Positions 1 to 8,373 are shown, numbered from the stretch's first letter. The stretch: DNA of 64,000 bases from Chryseobacterium carnipullorum (GCF_900142785.1 NZ_FRCD01000014.1:113917-177916); one strand, 5' to 3'. Notes: generated by a model from the sequence alone, not told the origin. Numbers and translations are program-made.

Positions 1-5
1 AAGGC

Positions 6-134
6 TTATTTTACTACTGCATACTTTAAGCCTGCCAAGAAAGAATCAATTAGCATTGATTCGATTAAGCGGACGCTCATGCATTCAACTTCATCAGCGA
101 CAGAGTCGCATTCTTTGCCTTCCTTAAAATTCAC
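6..134 (-). CDS. Possible small ORF in repeat unit 1 (42 aa)
   Basis: A GTG-initiated frame of 42 codons runs through repeat unit 1 and ends at TAA (6-8). It resembles the frames in units 2 and 3 apart from one three-base in-frame insertion and a different C-terminus. It has no recognisable domain. It may be a remnant of a repeated coding sequence or a chance open frame. Confidence 0.2.
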   Translation of the reverse strand: MNFKEGKECDSVADEVECMSVRLIESMLIDSFLAGLKYAVVK

Positions 135-159
135 CGTTATCTACGTAAAAACTTTGCGT

Positions 160-303
160 TTAAAATATAACAAAGATTAATTTTAAAACGGCATACTTTA
201 AACCTGCAAAGAAAGAATCAATTAGCATTGATTCGATTAAGCGAACGCTCCATTCAACTTCATCAGCGACAAAGTCGCATTCTTTGCCTTCCTTAAAATT
301 CAC
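160..303 (-). CDS. Possible small ORF in repeat unit 2 (47 aa)
   Basis: A GTG-initiated frame of 47 codons, acidic at the N-terminal end (KEGKECDFVADEVEW) and hydrophobic at the C-terminal end. The same frame is open in unit 3. Five of the seven differences between the two change the amino acid, which argues against selection on the protein. Confidence 0.22.
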   Translation of the reverse strand: MNFKEGKECDFVADEVEWSVRLIESMLIDSFFAGLKYAVLKLIFVIF

Positions 304-328
304 CGTTATCTACGTAAAAACTTTGCGT

Positions 329-472
329 TTAAAATATAACAAAGATTAATTTTAAAACGGCATACTTTAAGCCTGCCAAGAAAGAATCAATTAGCATTGA
401 TTCGATTAAGAGGACGCTCCATTCAACTTCATCAGCGACCAAGTCGCATTCTTTGTCTTCCTTAAAACTCAC
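329..472 (-). CDS. Possible small ORF in repeat unit 3 (47 aa)
   Basis: Same frame and length as the ORF in unit 2, from GTG at 470-472 to TAA at 329-331. It lies about 40 bp downstream of the cutC stop codon. No family is recognised. It may be a decayed or spurious ORF carried by the repeat. Confidence 0.22.
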   Translation of the reverse strand: MSFKEDKECDLVADEVEWSVLLIESMLIDSFLAGLKYAVLKLIFVIF

Positions 473-510
473 CGTTATCTACGTAAAAACTTTGCGTTTA
501 AAAAACGAAT

Positions 511-1173
511 TTATTTATTTTTCAAGGCAACCACCTCATCCGCGCTCGCAAAAGCGCCACCATCTGTAATCGCTGATGAATGAAAATAGTCTGCATTGGT
601 GAATTCGCGGATCTCTTTAATATTGGATGAACGAAGTCCGCCTCCAACCAGAATCCCGATCCTTCCCGCAGAAAGTTCAACGAGTTTTTTCAGGTTTTCT
701 TTACCTTCTGAAACATTGGGTTTCTGACCTGAAGTAAGAATGGTTTTAAAACCACATCCGATTACCTTTTCCAGAGCGTTTTCAAGATCCTTAGCTCTGT
801 CAAAAGCCCGGTGAAAGGTACATGGAAGAGGATTTGCCAATTCTACTAATGTTTTATTCTGCACAAGGTTTACCTCATCATTTCCGTCGAGAATACCAAA
901 AACGAAACCGTCAATCCCTAACGATTTTAAATAGATCAAATCCGTTTTCATTTGTTCAAACTCAGCATCTGAATAAGTAAAATCACCGCCTCTGGGTCTT
1001 ATCATTACAAAAATTGGGATATTAATTTTTGCTCTGAGATCTTTTAAGGTTTCAAAATCCGGAGTTGTTCCGCCTTCGCTTAATCCGTCACATAATTCTA
1101 TTCGGTCTGCTCCGTTTTCAAAAGCTATGATTGCAGATTCAGGATTGAAACACGCTATTTCTATTTTTGACAT
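511..1173 (-). CDS. cutC: Copper homeostasis protein CutC
   Basis: A 220-residue cytoplasmic TIM-barrel protein of the CutC family, matching it along its whole length. Family hallmarks are the N-terminal IEIACFNPESA segment, GADRIELCDGLSEGGTTP (about 21-38), FVMIRPRGGDF (about 55-65), TFHRAFD (about 119-125), ILTSGQ and ILVGGGL near the C-terminus. CutC was linked to copper tolerance in E. coli, but its biochemical role is unsettled. The gene lies 32 bp downstream of the glycosylasparaginase gene on the same strand, so the two are probably co-transcribed. The tandem repeats follow directly after its stop codon. Confidence 0.95.
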   Translation of the reverse strand: MSKIEIACFNPESAIIAFENGADRIELCDGLSEGGTTPDFETLKDLRAKINIPIFVMIRPRGGDFTYSDAEFEQMKTDLIYLKSLGIDGFVFGILDGNDEVNLVQNKTLVELANPLPCTFHRAFDRAKDLENALEKVIGCGFKTILTSGQKPNVSEGKENLKKLVELSAGRIGILVGGGLRSSNIKEIREFTNADYFHSSAITDGGAFASADEVVALKNK

Positions 1174-1205
1174 TTATTGTTTATTGAATGGTAAGAAAAA
1201 TATTT

Positions 1206-2198
1206 TTATTTCAAGGCAAATTCCGGCTTTTCAAGACGGTTTCCCTTCTGATCATGAACGGCAAAATTAAATCCGTCCTGAATACAGTAAGAACCGTACT
1301 CCCCTTTTTTATTCAAAGCGATAAAGCCAACCTGGATATCTTTTAAATTTTTATTTCTTCTCTTAGTAATATTGACAATTCTTTCTACGGCTTCTTTACA
1401 GGCCTGTTGAGGATTTCTACCCTGTCTCATCAATTCAACCACAAGATGGGTCCCCACGGTACGGATGACTTCTTCACCATGTCCGGTCGCTGTGGCTGCT
1501 CCTACTTCATTATCAACAAATAAACCTGCACCAATGATCGGGGAATCCCCCACTCTACCATGCATTTTAAACGCCATTCCACTGGTGGTACAGGCTCCGG
1601 AAAGATTTCCCTGGGCGTCCAGAGCAATCATTCCTATAGTATCATGATTTTCAATATTGGCAATAGGTTTATATTCGCTGGTTTTCAGCCACTCTTTCCA
1701 TTCTTTTTCTGATTCCGGAGTAAGAAGGTTTTCTTTTTTGAATCCCTGTGATAAAGCAAACTGAAGCGCCCCATCTCCTACCAACATCACATGCGGCGTT
1801 TTTTCCATAACAGATCTTGCTACGGAAATAGGGTTTTTAATATGCTCCAAGCATGCCACTGAACCAATATTATAGTTGTCATCCATAATACAGGCATCCA
1901 GAGTCACCCTTCCGTCTCTGTCCGGACGCCCTCCGTATCCTACACTTCTTTCAGTTGGGTCCAGCTCTACAAGACGAACTCCTTTTTCTACTGCATCAAG
2001 AGCTTTTCCGCCTTTTCCAAGAATAGTCCATGCTTCTTCATTGGCTTTCAGTCCAAAATTCCAGGTGGAAAGAACGATGGGCTTACCTACTCTATTATGA
2101 TTATCAGGCAGATCTTTCGCGATGAGATCCAGTGGGTTTACGGCAAGTGCCAGAGAAGCAGCGGCCGTTTTTTTGATGAAGTTTCGTCTACTTTGCAT
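1206..2198 (-). CDS. N4-(beta-N-acetylglucosaminyl)-L-asparaginase, Tat-exported
   Basis: Ntn-hydrolase of the glycosylasparaginase family, 330 residues. It removes the asparagine-linked GlcNAc left after deglycosylation of N-glycoproteins. The precursor autocleaves before Thr187 in the motif NHDTIGM, making Thr187 the N-terminal nucleophile of the beta subunit. Substrate-contact motifs RVGDSP and TGHGEE follow. I chose the ATG at 2196-2198, because the protein then starts MQSRRNFIKKTAAASLALA, a twin-arginine signal; the ten extra residues of the longer frame look random. The well-studied homologue is from Elizabethkingia (Flavobacterium) meningosepticum. Periplasmic location is inferred from the signal. 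Confidence 0.93.
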   Translation of the reverse strand: MQSRRNFIKKTAAASLALAVNPLDLIAKDLPDNHNRVGKPIVLSTWNFGLKANEEAWTILGKGGKALDAVEKGVRLVELDPTERSVGYGGRPDRDGRVTLDACIMDDNYNIGSVACLEHIKNPISVARSVMEKTPHVMLVGDGALQFALSQGFKKENLLTPESEKEWKEWLKTSEYKPIANIENHDTIGMIALDAQGNLSGACTTSGMAFKMHGRVGDSPIIGAGLFVDNEVGAATATGHGEEVIRTVGTHLVVELMRQGRNPQQACKEAVERIVNITKRRNKNLKDIQVGFIALNKKGEYGSYCIQDGFNFAVHDQKGNRLEKPEFALK

Positions 2199-2244
2199 GT
2201 AAGATGTATTTGCCTCCCAAATTAGCAAATTTCCCGCTAGCAGA

Positions 2245-2272
2245 AAAGAAAAAAGACCACGGTAAGCGGTCT
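2245..2272 (-). terminator. Terminator after the YeeE/YedE pair
   Basis: Hairpin with AGACC/GGTCT arms (2254-2258, 2268-2272). Read on the minus strand it is followed by a T tract, just past the stop of the 2299-2784 gene. Confidence 0.55.
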
Positions 2273-2298
2273 ATGGTATTTATATTATTTTCTTATCA

Positions 2299-2784
2299 TC
2301 AATGAGGGAGCTTATCTCTTACATAACCATATACCCACGTTCCTGCAATGGCACTGAGAAGGGTCATGCTCACTGCCAATGCACCAGTTCCGATCTGTGC
2401 AAAAAGTGGTCCGGGGCACGCTCCTGTCATTGCCCAACCAAAACCAAAGATCAAGCCACCGTAAATCTGGCCTTTACTAAATTTTTTAAAGGGTACATTG
2501 ATAGATTCACCATCTAATGTTTTAATCCTGAATTTTTTAATTATCCATACTGAAATCATTCCAACGAAAACGGCACTCCCAATAATTCCGTACATATGGA
2601 AAGACTGGAGTCTAAACATTTCCTGTATTCTGAACCAGCTGATGACCTCAGCTTTCACAAAAACAATTCCGAAGATAATTCCGGTCATAAGGTATCTGAT
2701 ATAATAATACCATGGACGATTCAGACTGCTTTCATTGGTACAGGCTGTATTCTGATGAATATCGGTTTCTTTAAGGTCTGTCAT
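2299..2784 (-). CDS. YeeE/YedE-type sulfur transporter, C-terminal half (DUF6691-like)
   Basis: A 161-residue membrane protein with about four hydrophobic segments and the signature GWAMTGACPGPLFAQIG (about 116-132), with a conserved cysteine at about 123. In YeeE/YedE (TsuA) proteins such cysteines carry thiosulfate-type sulfur species across the inner membrane. Full-length relatives are about twice this size; in many Bacteroidota the protein is split into two adjacent genes, as here with 2807-3370 only 22 bp upstream. The substrate is inferred from the family and is not shown by the sequence. Confidence 0.85.
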   Translation of the reverse strand: MTDLKETDIHQNTACTNESSLNRPWYYYIRYLMTGIIFGIVFVKAEVISWFRIQEMFRLQSFHMYGIIGSAVFVGMISVWIIKKFRIKTLDGESINVPFKKFSKGQIYGGLIFGFGWAMTGACPGPLFAQIGTGALAVSMTLLSAIAGTWVYGYVRDKLPH

Positions 2785-2806
2785 TATTATTCTGTTAAAA
2801 ATTGAA

Positions 2807-3370
2807 CTAAAGGGAAAGAATGATAGGCAAAATAAAATTCGCCATTATAAAACCACCAATCATAAAACATACTGTTGCCACCAGTGACGGCCATTGCAGA
2901 TTGGAAAGTCCCATAATGGCATGGCCACTGGTACATCCGCCTGCGTATCTTGTTGCAAAGCCTACCATAAATCCTCCCACGATCAACATTATAAATCCTC
3001 GTAAGGTCAGCAGACTTTCAAAATTCATCAGCTGTACAGGCACCAGATTGGTGTAATCAGTAATTCCATAGCCTGCCAATTCGGTTTTAAGTTGGGGATT
3101 AACGGTAATTTCAGCGGTATTGAGCAGAAAATGGGAGGCAATCATTCCTCCTAAGAAAATTCCCAGTACAAAAAACAGGTTCCAAGCTTCCTTTTTCCAG
3201 TCATATTTGAAAAAGCTGATCCCAGCTGGAATGCATGCAGCACAAATATGTCTTAAAGAAGAACTGATTCCAAAGGATTTGTTCCCCAGAATCAACAAAG
3301 CAGGAACGGTAAGTCCTATTAATGGTCCGGCTATATACCACGGCCATGGTTCTTTTATAATGTCAATCAT
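2807..3370 (-). CDS. YeeE/YedE-type sulfur transporter, N-terminal half
   Basis: A 187-residue integral membrane protein with about five hydrophobic segments. The hallmark RYAGGCTSGHAIMGLS lies at about 141-156 (Cys146), and there is a second cysteine pair at about 43 and 46 (HICAAC). It is the first gene of a two-gene unit with 2299-2784; the two polypeptides probably assemble into one transporter equivalent to fused YeeE. A Crp/Fnr regulator lies upstream on the same strand, and such regulators often accompany this pair, but no binding site could be identified. Confidence 0.85.
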   Translation of the reverse strand: MIDIIKEPWPWYIAGPLIGLTVPALLILGNKSFGISSSLRHICAACIPAGISFFKYDWKKEAWNLFFVLGIFLGGMIASHFLLNTAEITVNPQLKTELAGYGITDYTNLVPVQLMNFESLLTLRGFIMLIVGGFMVGFATRYAGGCTSGHAIMGLSNLQWPSLVATVCFMIGGFIMANFILPIILSL

Positions 3371-3578
3371 TTATTTTGTCTTAATTTAATTCTGAGTAAA
3401 AATGGAAATAACTGGGGAGACTTACAGCTACTTTTGTTACATAAGGTGTTTTTGGTGATTTTTTTTACAAAAGTTTTAAAAGTAAAAGGAGTACTGTAAA
3501 GAAGGGTGGCTAAGGTTTTTGAAAATCAGAGATTTTCTGATGATTGTGCTTGAGTTTTAAAGATTATTTTCTTTTGAA

Positions 3579-3628
3579 CCACCCCGTCAAAAATTCTTTG
3601 AATTTTCGCCACCCCTCCATTGGAGGGG
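3579..3628. repeat. REP-like element with two adjacent hairpins
   Basis: Two perfect 7-bp hairpins stand side by side: AAAATTC/GAATTTT (3590-3596, 3600-3606; loop TTT) and CCCCTCC/GGAGGGG (3612-3618, 3622-3628; loop ATT). No T tract follows on either strand, so a repeat element is more likely than a terminator. The rest of the 294-bp gap 3371-3664 shows nothing clear. Confidence 0.6.
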
Positions 3629-3664
3629 AATGATTGCAGTCGGAATGAGAATTGTGATGGTGTC

Positions 3665-4288
3665 TTATAGAAGAGCGATTTTGTTTCTGCTGAGTTTTAG
3701 TTTTCCGGATTCCTCTAATTGTTTGAGTAGTCTGGATACTACGACTCTTACAGTACCGAGTTCGTTGGCTAGCTGTTCGTGGGTGATTACAATAATTGAA
3801 GAATGGGTAAGTTCAGACTTTTTATTCAGAAGATCCAAAAGTCTTTCGTCTACTTTTTTAAAAGCAATGGCATTAATAATGTCAAGTAATTCTTCGAAAC
3901 GTTTATGATAGAGTTTAAAGATGTAATCCAGCCATTCCGGATATTGTGTGATCAATAATGAGGCTTTATCTACCGGAAGGAAAAGGATTTCTGTATCTTC
4001 TTCCACTTCTGCTTTTACGATGCTTTTTTCATTGTGCATTCCGCCTAAAAATGACATGATACAGCTTTCTCCGGCTTTAATGTAATACAGCAAGATCTCC
4101 CGTCCGGCTTCATCGGTTCTGATGACTTTGATCATTCCTTTCATAATGATCGGGATAGAGCGTATTGAAGCGTTTTCATTTAGAATATGGTCTCCTTCAC
4201 GGTAGGTTTTGGCTATGCCATATTGGTAGAGCTTTTCAACAAGTTCGGGTGAATTGGCAAATTCTGAGGAAAGGATATCGTTCTGCAT
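3665..4288 (-). CDS. Crp/Fnr family transcriptional regulator
   Basis: A 207-residue regulator with a cyclic-nucleotide-binding-type beta barrel (about 25-120) and a C-terminal winged helix-turn-helix (about 145-205; recognition region HEQLANELGTVRVVVSRLLKQL). No cysteine cluster of the FNR iron-sulfur type is seen at the N-terminus, so oxygen sensing of that kind is unlikely; the ligand is unknown. The gene starts 21 bp after the hexosaminidase gene ends and precedes the YeeE/YedE pair by 294 bp, all on the minus strand. Regulation of the transporter pair is an inference from neighbourhood. Confidence 0.9.
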   Translation of the reverse strand: MQNDILSSEFANSPELVEKLYQYGIAKTYREGDHILNENASIRSIPIIMKGMIKVIRTDEAGREILLYYIKAGESCIMSFLGGMHNEKSIVKAEVEEDTEILFLPVDKASLLITQYPEWLDYIFKLYHKRFEELLDIINAIAFKKVDERLLDLLNKKSELTHSSIIVITHEQLANELGTVRVVVSRLLKQLEESGKLKLSRNKIALL

Positions 4289-4309
4289 GATGCCTGGTCT
4301 ACATAAAGT

Positions 4310-6556
4310 TTAATTTACACCAATTTCATCTACAAAAAGCCAGGCTTTTGAGTCGGCTCCGGGATTTCCGGCAGGAATAATGCCTGCATTTTCAATGATC
4401 AGCTTGATGTATTTTGAGGTCTGGTTTCCTACGTTCAGTGTTATTTTTCCTTTTGAATCCTGAATTTCTTGTGTTCCGATCTCCTTAATCATTTTAAAAT
4501 TCCTGCCATCATCGGAAACAAAAATCTTTGCAGATTTCGCCAGATGAATCCAGCTTCCTTTATTTTCCAGGGTATTAAAATACACTTCCGAGAAGCTTGT
4601 TTTCTGACCAAGATCAATAGTTGCCACAACATCTTTACCCTGAAAGCCCAGCCATGTTTTACCCAACTGCCTTGTATTCCCGATTATTCCGTCTACTAAA
4701 GTAAAAGCACCTCCGAAAGAGTAGTTTTCACTTGGTGGCTGTTCTAATGTAATTTTTTTTCCTGTGGTTTTGGAAACTGTAAATTCCTGTGAAGAAACTG
4801 CGCTTTTCAGTTTTCCATCTTCAAAATAGGCGGATTTCACCGTTATCGACTTTTTAACTCTGACAGGATTCTGATAGACCTGTGAATCCAGCGAAGGTTC
4901 TGTTCCGTCAGTGGTATATCTTATCCCTGCCGGATCCTGTGATACGGTGAGCTCATAAGCAATACCTTCATTGGCAGGAACTACTTTTACGGAGATATTG
5001 TAAATGCTTTTTGCATAATTAACCTTCATTCCATCCAAAATTTTGAACTGGCCAATGACCCTGCTTTCAAATTCTTTATAATTTTCAGGATCTGCTGTTC
5101 CCCATCCTACTTCGGAAAGTGCCATGAGTCTTGGGAATATCATGTACTGTACCTGCTTAAAATCTGTAATATATTCCGTCCATAAATTGGCCTGAACCCC
5201 CAGAATGTATTTTGCCTGTTCCGGATTCAATTCTGAGGGAACGGGATTATACGAATAGACTTTATCCAAAGGTGTAAAACCTCCGAAAGCATTAGGTTCC
5301 GACTGTGGATCTCCCTGATAATGATCGAAATAGCAATACGCACCAGGCGTCATCACTGCGAAATGTCCTGATTTTGCGGCTTCTATTCCTCCATTTATAC
5401 CCGTCCAGCTCATGACAGCGGCGTTTGGAGCAAGACCTCCCTCAAGGATTTCGTCCCAGCCGATGATCTTTCTGCCTTTACTGTTTACATATTTTTCAAT
5501 TCTGTGAATGAAATAGCTTTGCAGGCCATGTTCGTCTTTCAGATTATTCTTCTTAATCAATTTCTGACAGTGGGCGCATTCTTTCCATCTTGTTTTCGGA
5601 CATTCATCGCCGCCGATGTGGATGTACTGGGAAGGGAAAAGTTTCATGACTTCATCGAGAACATTTTCGAGAAAGGTGAATGTTTCTTCTTTCGGGCAAA
5701 AAACATCGTCAAAAACACCCCATTTTGTAGCGGATTCAAATGGCCCTTTTGTACAGGCCAGTTCCGGATATGCTGATAAAGCGGCTAAAGCATGTCCCGG
5801 CATTTCAATTTCCGGAACGACGGTGATATGTCTTTGCTGGGCATATTTAACGACATCCCTGATCTGCTCCTGAGTGTAGAAATAGGGTCCGTAAGGTTTT
5901 CCGTCAAAAGTATTGTCAACATACGCACCCACCATTGATTCTTTACGTTTTGAACCGATCTCTGTAAGTTTTGGATATTTTTTAATTTCAATTCTCCAGC
6001 CCTGATCATCTGTAAGGTGCCAGTGAAAAGTATTCAGCTTGTACATGGCCAGATAATCGATGTATTGCTTCACTTCGTCAACGTTAAAGAAATGGCGGCA
6101 GACATCCAAATGCATTCCGCGCCAGGCAAATTTTGGATAATCCTTGATCTTTACAGCAGGAATTTTACCGTCTTTAGAATTCTGAATAAGTTGAAGCATC
6201 GTTTGAATACCGTGAAAAAGCCCTGCATCATCCTTTCCAATCACAGACATAAAGTTTTCTGCTACATTAATTTCATAATCTTCTTTTTTGTCCTTATCTA
6301 CAGATACAAAAATGACATCTGTTCCATGAGTTCTTTCATTTTTTGACAGATCCAACTGATAGTTTTTATTTAAAGATTTAAGAAAAAACTGATACTCAAA
6401 AGACTTCTCATTGCCTTTTACAGCTGTTGTATTACTTAAAATAAATTCTCCTTTTGAAAACTCAACACTTTGGGGATAAGGAATTAAATTTGGTTTTGTC
6501 TGAGCGGAAAAAACACTGAAAAAAAGAACAGAAAATACAAAAAGAAAACGTCGCAT
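4310..6556 (-). CDS. Secreted beta-N-acetylhexosaminidase, GH20
   Basis: A 748-residue glycoside hydrolase that releases terminal GlcNAc or GalNAc from chitin oligomers and glycans. A signal peptide (about 1-18) precedes the GH20b alpha/beta domain (about 22-140) and the catalytic barrel (about 145-500) with the Asp317-Glu318 pair in HIGGDECP, used in substrate-assisted catalysis. Then come a chitobiase C-terminal-like segment (YTTDGTEPSLDSQVY, about 545-590) and a discoidin/F5-8-type carbohydrate-binding domain (about 610-745). No T9SS sorting domain is present, so it is probably periplasmic or surface-bound by another route. The Crp/Fnr gene follows after 21 bp. Confidence 0.95.
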   Translation of the reverse strand: MRRFLFVFSVLFFSVFSAQTKPNLIPYPQSVEFSKGEFILSNTTAVKGNEKSFEYQFFLKSLNKNYQLDLSKNERTHGTDVIFVSVDKDKKEDYEINVAENFMSVIGKDDAGLFHGIQTMLQLIQNSKDGKIPAVKIKDYPKFAWRGMHLDVCRHFFNVDEVKQYIDYLAMYKLNTFHWHLTDDQGWRIEIKKYPKLTEIGSKRKESMVGAYVDNTFDGKPYGPYFYTQEQIRDVVKYAQQRHITVVPEIEMPGHALAALSAYPELACTKGPFESATKWGVFDDVFCPKEETFTFLENVLDEVMKLFPSQYIHIGGDECPKTRWKECAHCQKLIKKNNLKDEHGLQSYFIHRIEKYVNSKGRKIIGWDEILEGGLAPNAAVMSWTGINGGIEAAKSGHFAVMTPGAYCYFDHYQGDPQSEPNAFGGFTPLDKVYSYNPVPSELNPEQAKYILGVQANLWTEYITDFKQVQYMIFPRLMALSEVGWGTADPENYKEFESRVIGQFKILDGMKVNYAKSIYNISVKVVPANEGIAYELTVSQDPAGIRYTTDGTEPSLDSQVYQNPVRVKKSITVKSAYFEDGKLKSAVSSQEFTVSKTTGKKITLEQPPSENYSFGGAFTLVDGIIGNTRQLGKTWLGFQGKDVVATIDLGQKTSFSEVYFNTLENKGSWIHLAKSAKIFVSDDGRNFKMIKEIGTQEIQDSKGKITLNVGNQTSKYIKLIIENAGIIPAGNPGADSKAWLFVDEIGVN

Positions 6557-6638
6557 TTGAGTATAATTAAGGTGTTAGCTAATATAATTATTTTCCAAAA
6601 CTCTTTTACGTATTTAACCTATTAAATAATAAAACATC

Positions 6639-6646
6639 TAAATTTG
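6639..6646 (+). promoter_or_regulatory. Promoter -7 box for the DUF4197 gene
   Basis: TAAATTTG matches the Bacteroidota -7 consensus TAnnTTTG. No good TTG box is visible at the expected distance. It would give a 5' leader of less than 10 nt and overlaps an upstream in-frame TTG, which supports the ATG at 6659 as the true start. Confidence 0.55.
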
Positions 6647-6658
6647 CAAAAAAATACA

Positions 6659-7468
6659 ATGAGAAAAAGCATTTTACTGGCCGCAGGATTATTATTTTCA
6701 GTTTCTTCGCAGGCACAGCTCTTAGATATCATTAAATCTACTGTTAAAACTAAAACAGGGGTTGATCTTGACAATCCGTCAAAAACTAATAGTTCTGCAA
6801 CGACAACCAGTACGACCACAACTCCAGCCAAAACATCTCCGGTGAACCTTGGAAATCTTACTTCCACACAGATCTCTTCAGGATTAAAGGAAGCTTTAAG
6901 TCTTGGAGTTACTGATGGGGTAAAAAAACTGGCACTAACAGATGGGTTCTTTAAAAATGAAGCGGTTAAAATTTTAATGCCTGAAAAATTAAGAAAGATT
7001 GATACGACATTGCGTTCTCTGGGAATGGGAAGCCTGGCGGATGAAGGGGTAAAGTTATTGAACAGAGCTGCTGAGGATGCTGTAACCGAAGCTGCTCCTA
7101 TTTTCACAAAAGCGATCACCTCCATGACCATCACTGATGCTAAAAATATATTATTAAGCAATGACAATGCGGCTACGAATTATCTACAGACCAAAACGCA
7201 AAGCCAGTTGTTTACAGCTTTCCAGCCTAAAGTGAAAGCTTCGTTGGGAAAAGTAGGTGCTGATACCGTCTGGAAAAACCTGATCACCAAATACAACACG
7301 TTTACAGGACAGTCTGTCACAACGGATCTTAATGAGTATGTGACGACAGAAACCATCAACGGTGTTTTCAAAATGGTAGCGGACAAAGAAAGCGGAATCA
7401 GAAATACTCCGGCTATGAGAACAACTTCTATTTTACAGAAGGTTTTTGGCGCTCAGGATGCGAAATAG
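6659..7468 (+). CDS. DUF4197 domain protein, exported
   Basis: A 269-residue protein with an N-terminal signal peptide (MRKSILLAAGLLFSVSSQAQ), a short Thr/Ser-rich linker (about 40-65) and a DUF4197 domain covering the rest (TSTQISSGLKEALSLGVTDG onward). Members are small helical periplasmic proteins of unknown function. I start at the ATG at 6659 and not at the TTG 15 bases earlier, because that TTG is part of the promoter box. A strong terminator follows. A 181-aa frame on the opposite strand is treated as a shadow. Confidence 0.9.
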   Translation: MRKSILLAAGLLFSVSSQAQLLDIIKSTVKTKTGVDLDNPSKTNSSATTTSTTTTPAKTSPVNLGNLTSTQISSGLKEALSLGVTDGVKKLALTDGFFKNEAVKILMPEKLRKIDTTLRSLGMGSLADEGVKLLNRAAEDAVTEAAPIFTKAITSMTITDAKNILLSNDNAATNYLQTKTQSQLFTAFQPKVKASLGKVGADTVWKNLITKYNTFTGQSVTTDLNEYVTTETINGVFKMVADKESGIRNTPAMRTTSILQKVFGAQDAK

Positions 7469-7530
7469 ATGTCGGATATGAGACTTCTCATTGGAGGTTT
7501 AAAATTTATCAGACATTAAAATATAAAAAA

Positions 7531-7564
7531 GGCTGTTTCAATTTCTGAAACAGCCTTTTCTTTT
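7531..7564 (+). terminator. Rho-independent terminator of the DUF4197 gene
   Basis: Perfect 10-bp stem GGCTGTTTCA/TGAAACAGCC with a five-base loop, followed by TTTTCTTTT. Confidence 0.9.
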
Positions 7565-7585
7565 GCTCTGAAACGAAAATTATTT

Positions 7586-7640
7586 TATATGCTTCGACTA
7601 TGCTCAGCATGATATTTCCGGTACGATCTGTCATCGTTAA
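7586..7640. repeat. Dispersed intergenic repeat, copy 1
   Basis: TATGCTCAGCATGA (7599-7612), a near-palindrome, recurs at 26250-26263. In both places it is followed by a TTTC stretch and then by TCATCGTT. This suggests a short interspersed element. Confidence 0.55.
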
Positions 7641-7719
7641 CAGTCAGTTTTCAGCAGTGTTATTCTGATTTATAGATTGAAGGTTTATGAATGAAATTCA
7701 CGAAGCGTCTTCAATTATA

Positions 7720-8373
7720 TTAAAATTGCATTTCAGGAATTTCACCATCGATGATGAGATCTGCTTCGGTTGATTTTACAATATGTTCTACTGAAACCCC
7801 CGGTGCTCTTTCTATTAGTTTAAATCCTTCAGGAGTTACATCTAACACTGCCAGTTCGGTCACTACTCTTTTCACGCAGTTAACCCCTGTAAGCGGAAGG
7901 CTGCATTTTTTCAGTATTTTGCTTTCTCCGGCTTTATTTACGTGCATCATGGCTACGATGATATTTTCAGCAGAAGCTACAAGGTCCATCGCCCCGCCCA
8001 TTCCTTTGACCATTTTACCGGGAATTTTCCAGTTGGCAATATCTCCGTTTTCTGAAACTTCCATCGCTCCCAGAATGGTAAGATCTACTTTCTGACCGCG
8101 GATCATCCCAAAACTGAAGGCTGAGTCGAAAAATGACCCCCCAGGCAGAATAGTAATGGTCTGTTTTCCGGCATTGATGATATCGGCATCTTCCTCACCT
8201 TCGAAAGGGAAAGGTCCCATCCCGAGAACTCCGTTTTCACTCTGGAATTCTACGGAAATACCTTCTGGAACGTAGTTAGCGACCAAAGTTGGGATTCCGA
8301 TTCCCAGGTTTACATAATAACGGTCTTTCAGTTCTTTTGAAATCCTTTTAGCAATTTGTTCTTTTGTAAGCAT
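7720..8373 (-). CDS. scoB: 3-oxoacid CoA-transferase subunit B
   Basis: A 217-residue family I CoA-transferase beta subunit that moves CoA between succinyl-CoA and acetoacetate or a similar oxoacid. The catalytic glutamate that forms the CoA thioester is expected at about residue 46 in the motif SENGVLGMGP. Further marks are NLGIGIPTLVANY near the N-terminus and GAMDLVASA in the second half. The length is normal for a separate B subunit. Its partner subunit A lies at 10638-11339 on the same strand but is separated by the ABC exporter gene on the plus strand. The pair would feed ketone-body or amino-acid-derived carbon into acetyl-CoA. Confidence 0.93.
   Translation of the reverse strand: MLTKEQIAKRISKELKDRYYVNLGIGIPTLVANYVPEGISVEFQSENGVLGMGPFPFEGEEDADIINAGKQTITILPGGSFFDSAFSFGMIRGQKVDLTILGAMEVSENGDIANWKIPGKMVKGMGGAMDLVASAENIIVAMMHVNKAGESKILKKCSLPLTGVNCVKRVVTELAVLDVTPEGFKLIERAPGVSVEHIVKSTEADLIIDGEIPEMQF

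Larger units (their letters stand above)
1..500. repeat. Three tandem 169-172 bp repeats downstream of cutC
   Basis: The same unit starts at about 19, 191 and 360, giving periods of 172 and 169 bp. The second and third units differ at 7 of the 144 bases compared (160-303 against 329-472). Each unit carries a perfect hairpin (AATCAAT, loop TAGC, ATTGATT) and a second one with fixed arms GCGAC/GTCGC and a variable three-base loop (AGA, AAA, CAA). Unit 1 has three extra bases. The array may continue left of the window. No spacer structure is present, so this is not a CRISPR array. Confidence 0.93.

Noticed and set aside
1..500. CRISPR array at the left edge
   Set aside because: Units are 169-172 bp, almost wholly identical and without unique spacers.
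3612..3628. Terminator of the Crp/Fnr gene at the CCCCTCC/GGAGGGG hairpin
   Set aside because: No T tract follows on the minus strand, and a second hairpin next to it fits a repeat element better.
6622..7167. A 181-codon frame on the minus strand
   Set aside because: It lies opposite the DUF4197 gene, which has a signal peptide, promoter and terminator. The antisense product has no domain and low-complexity composition.
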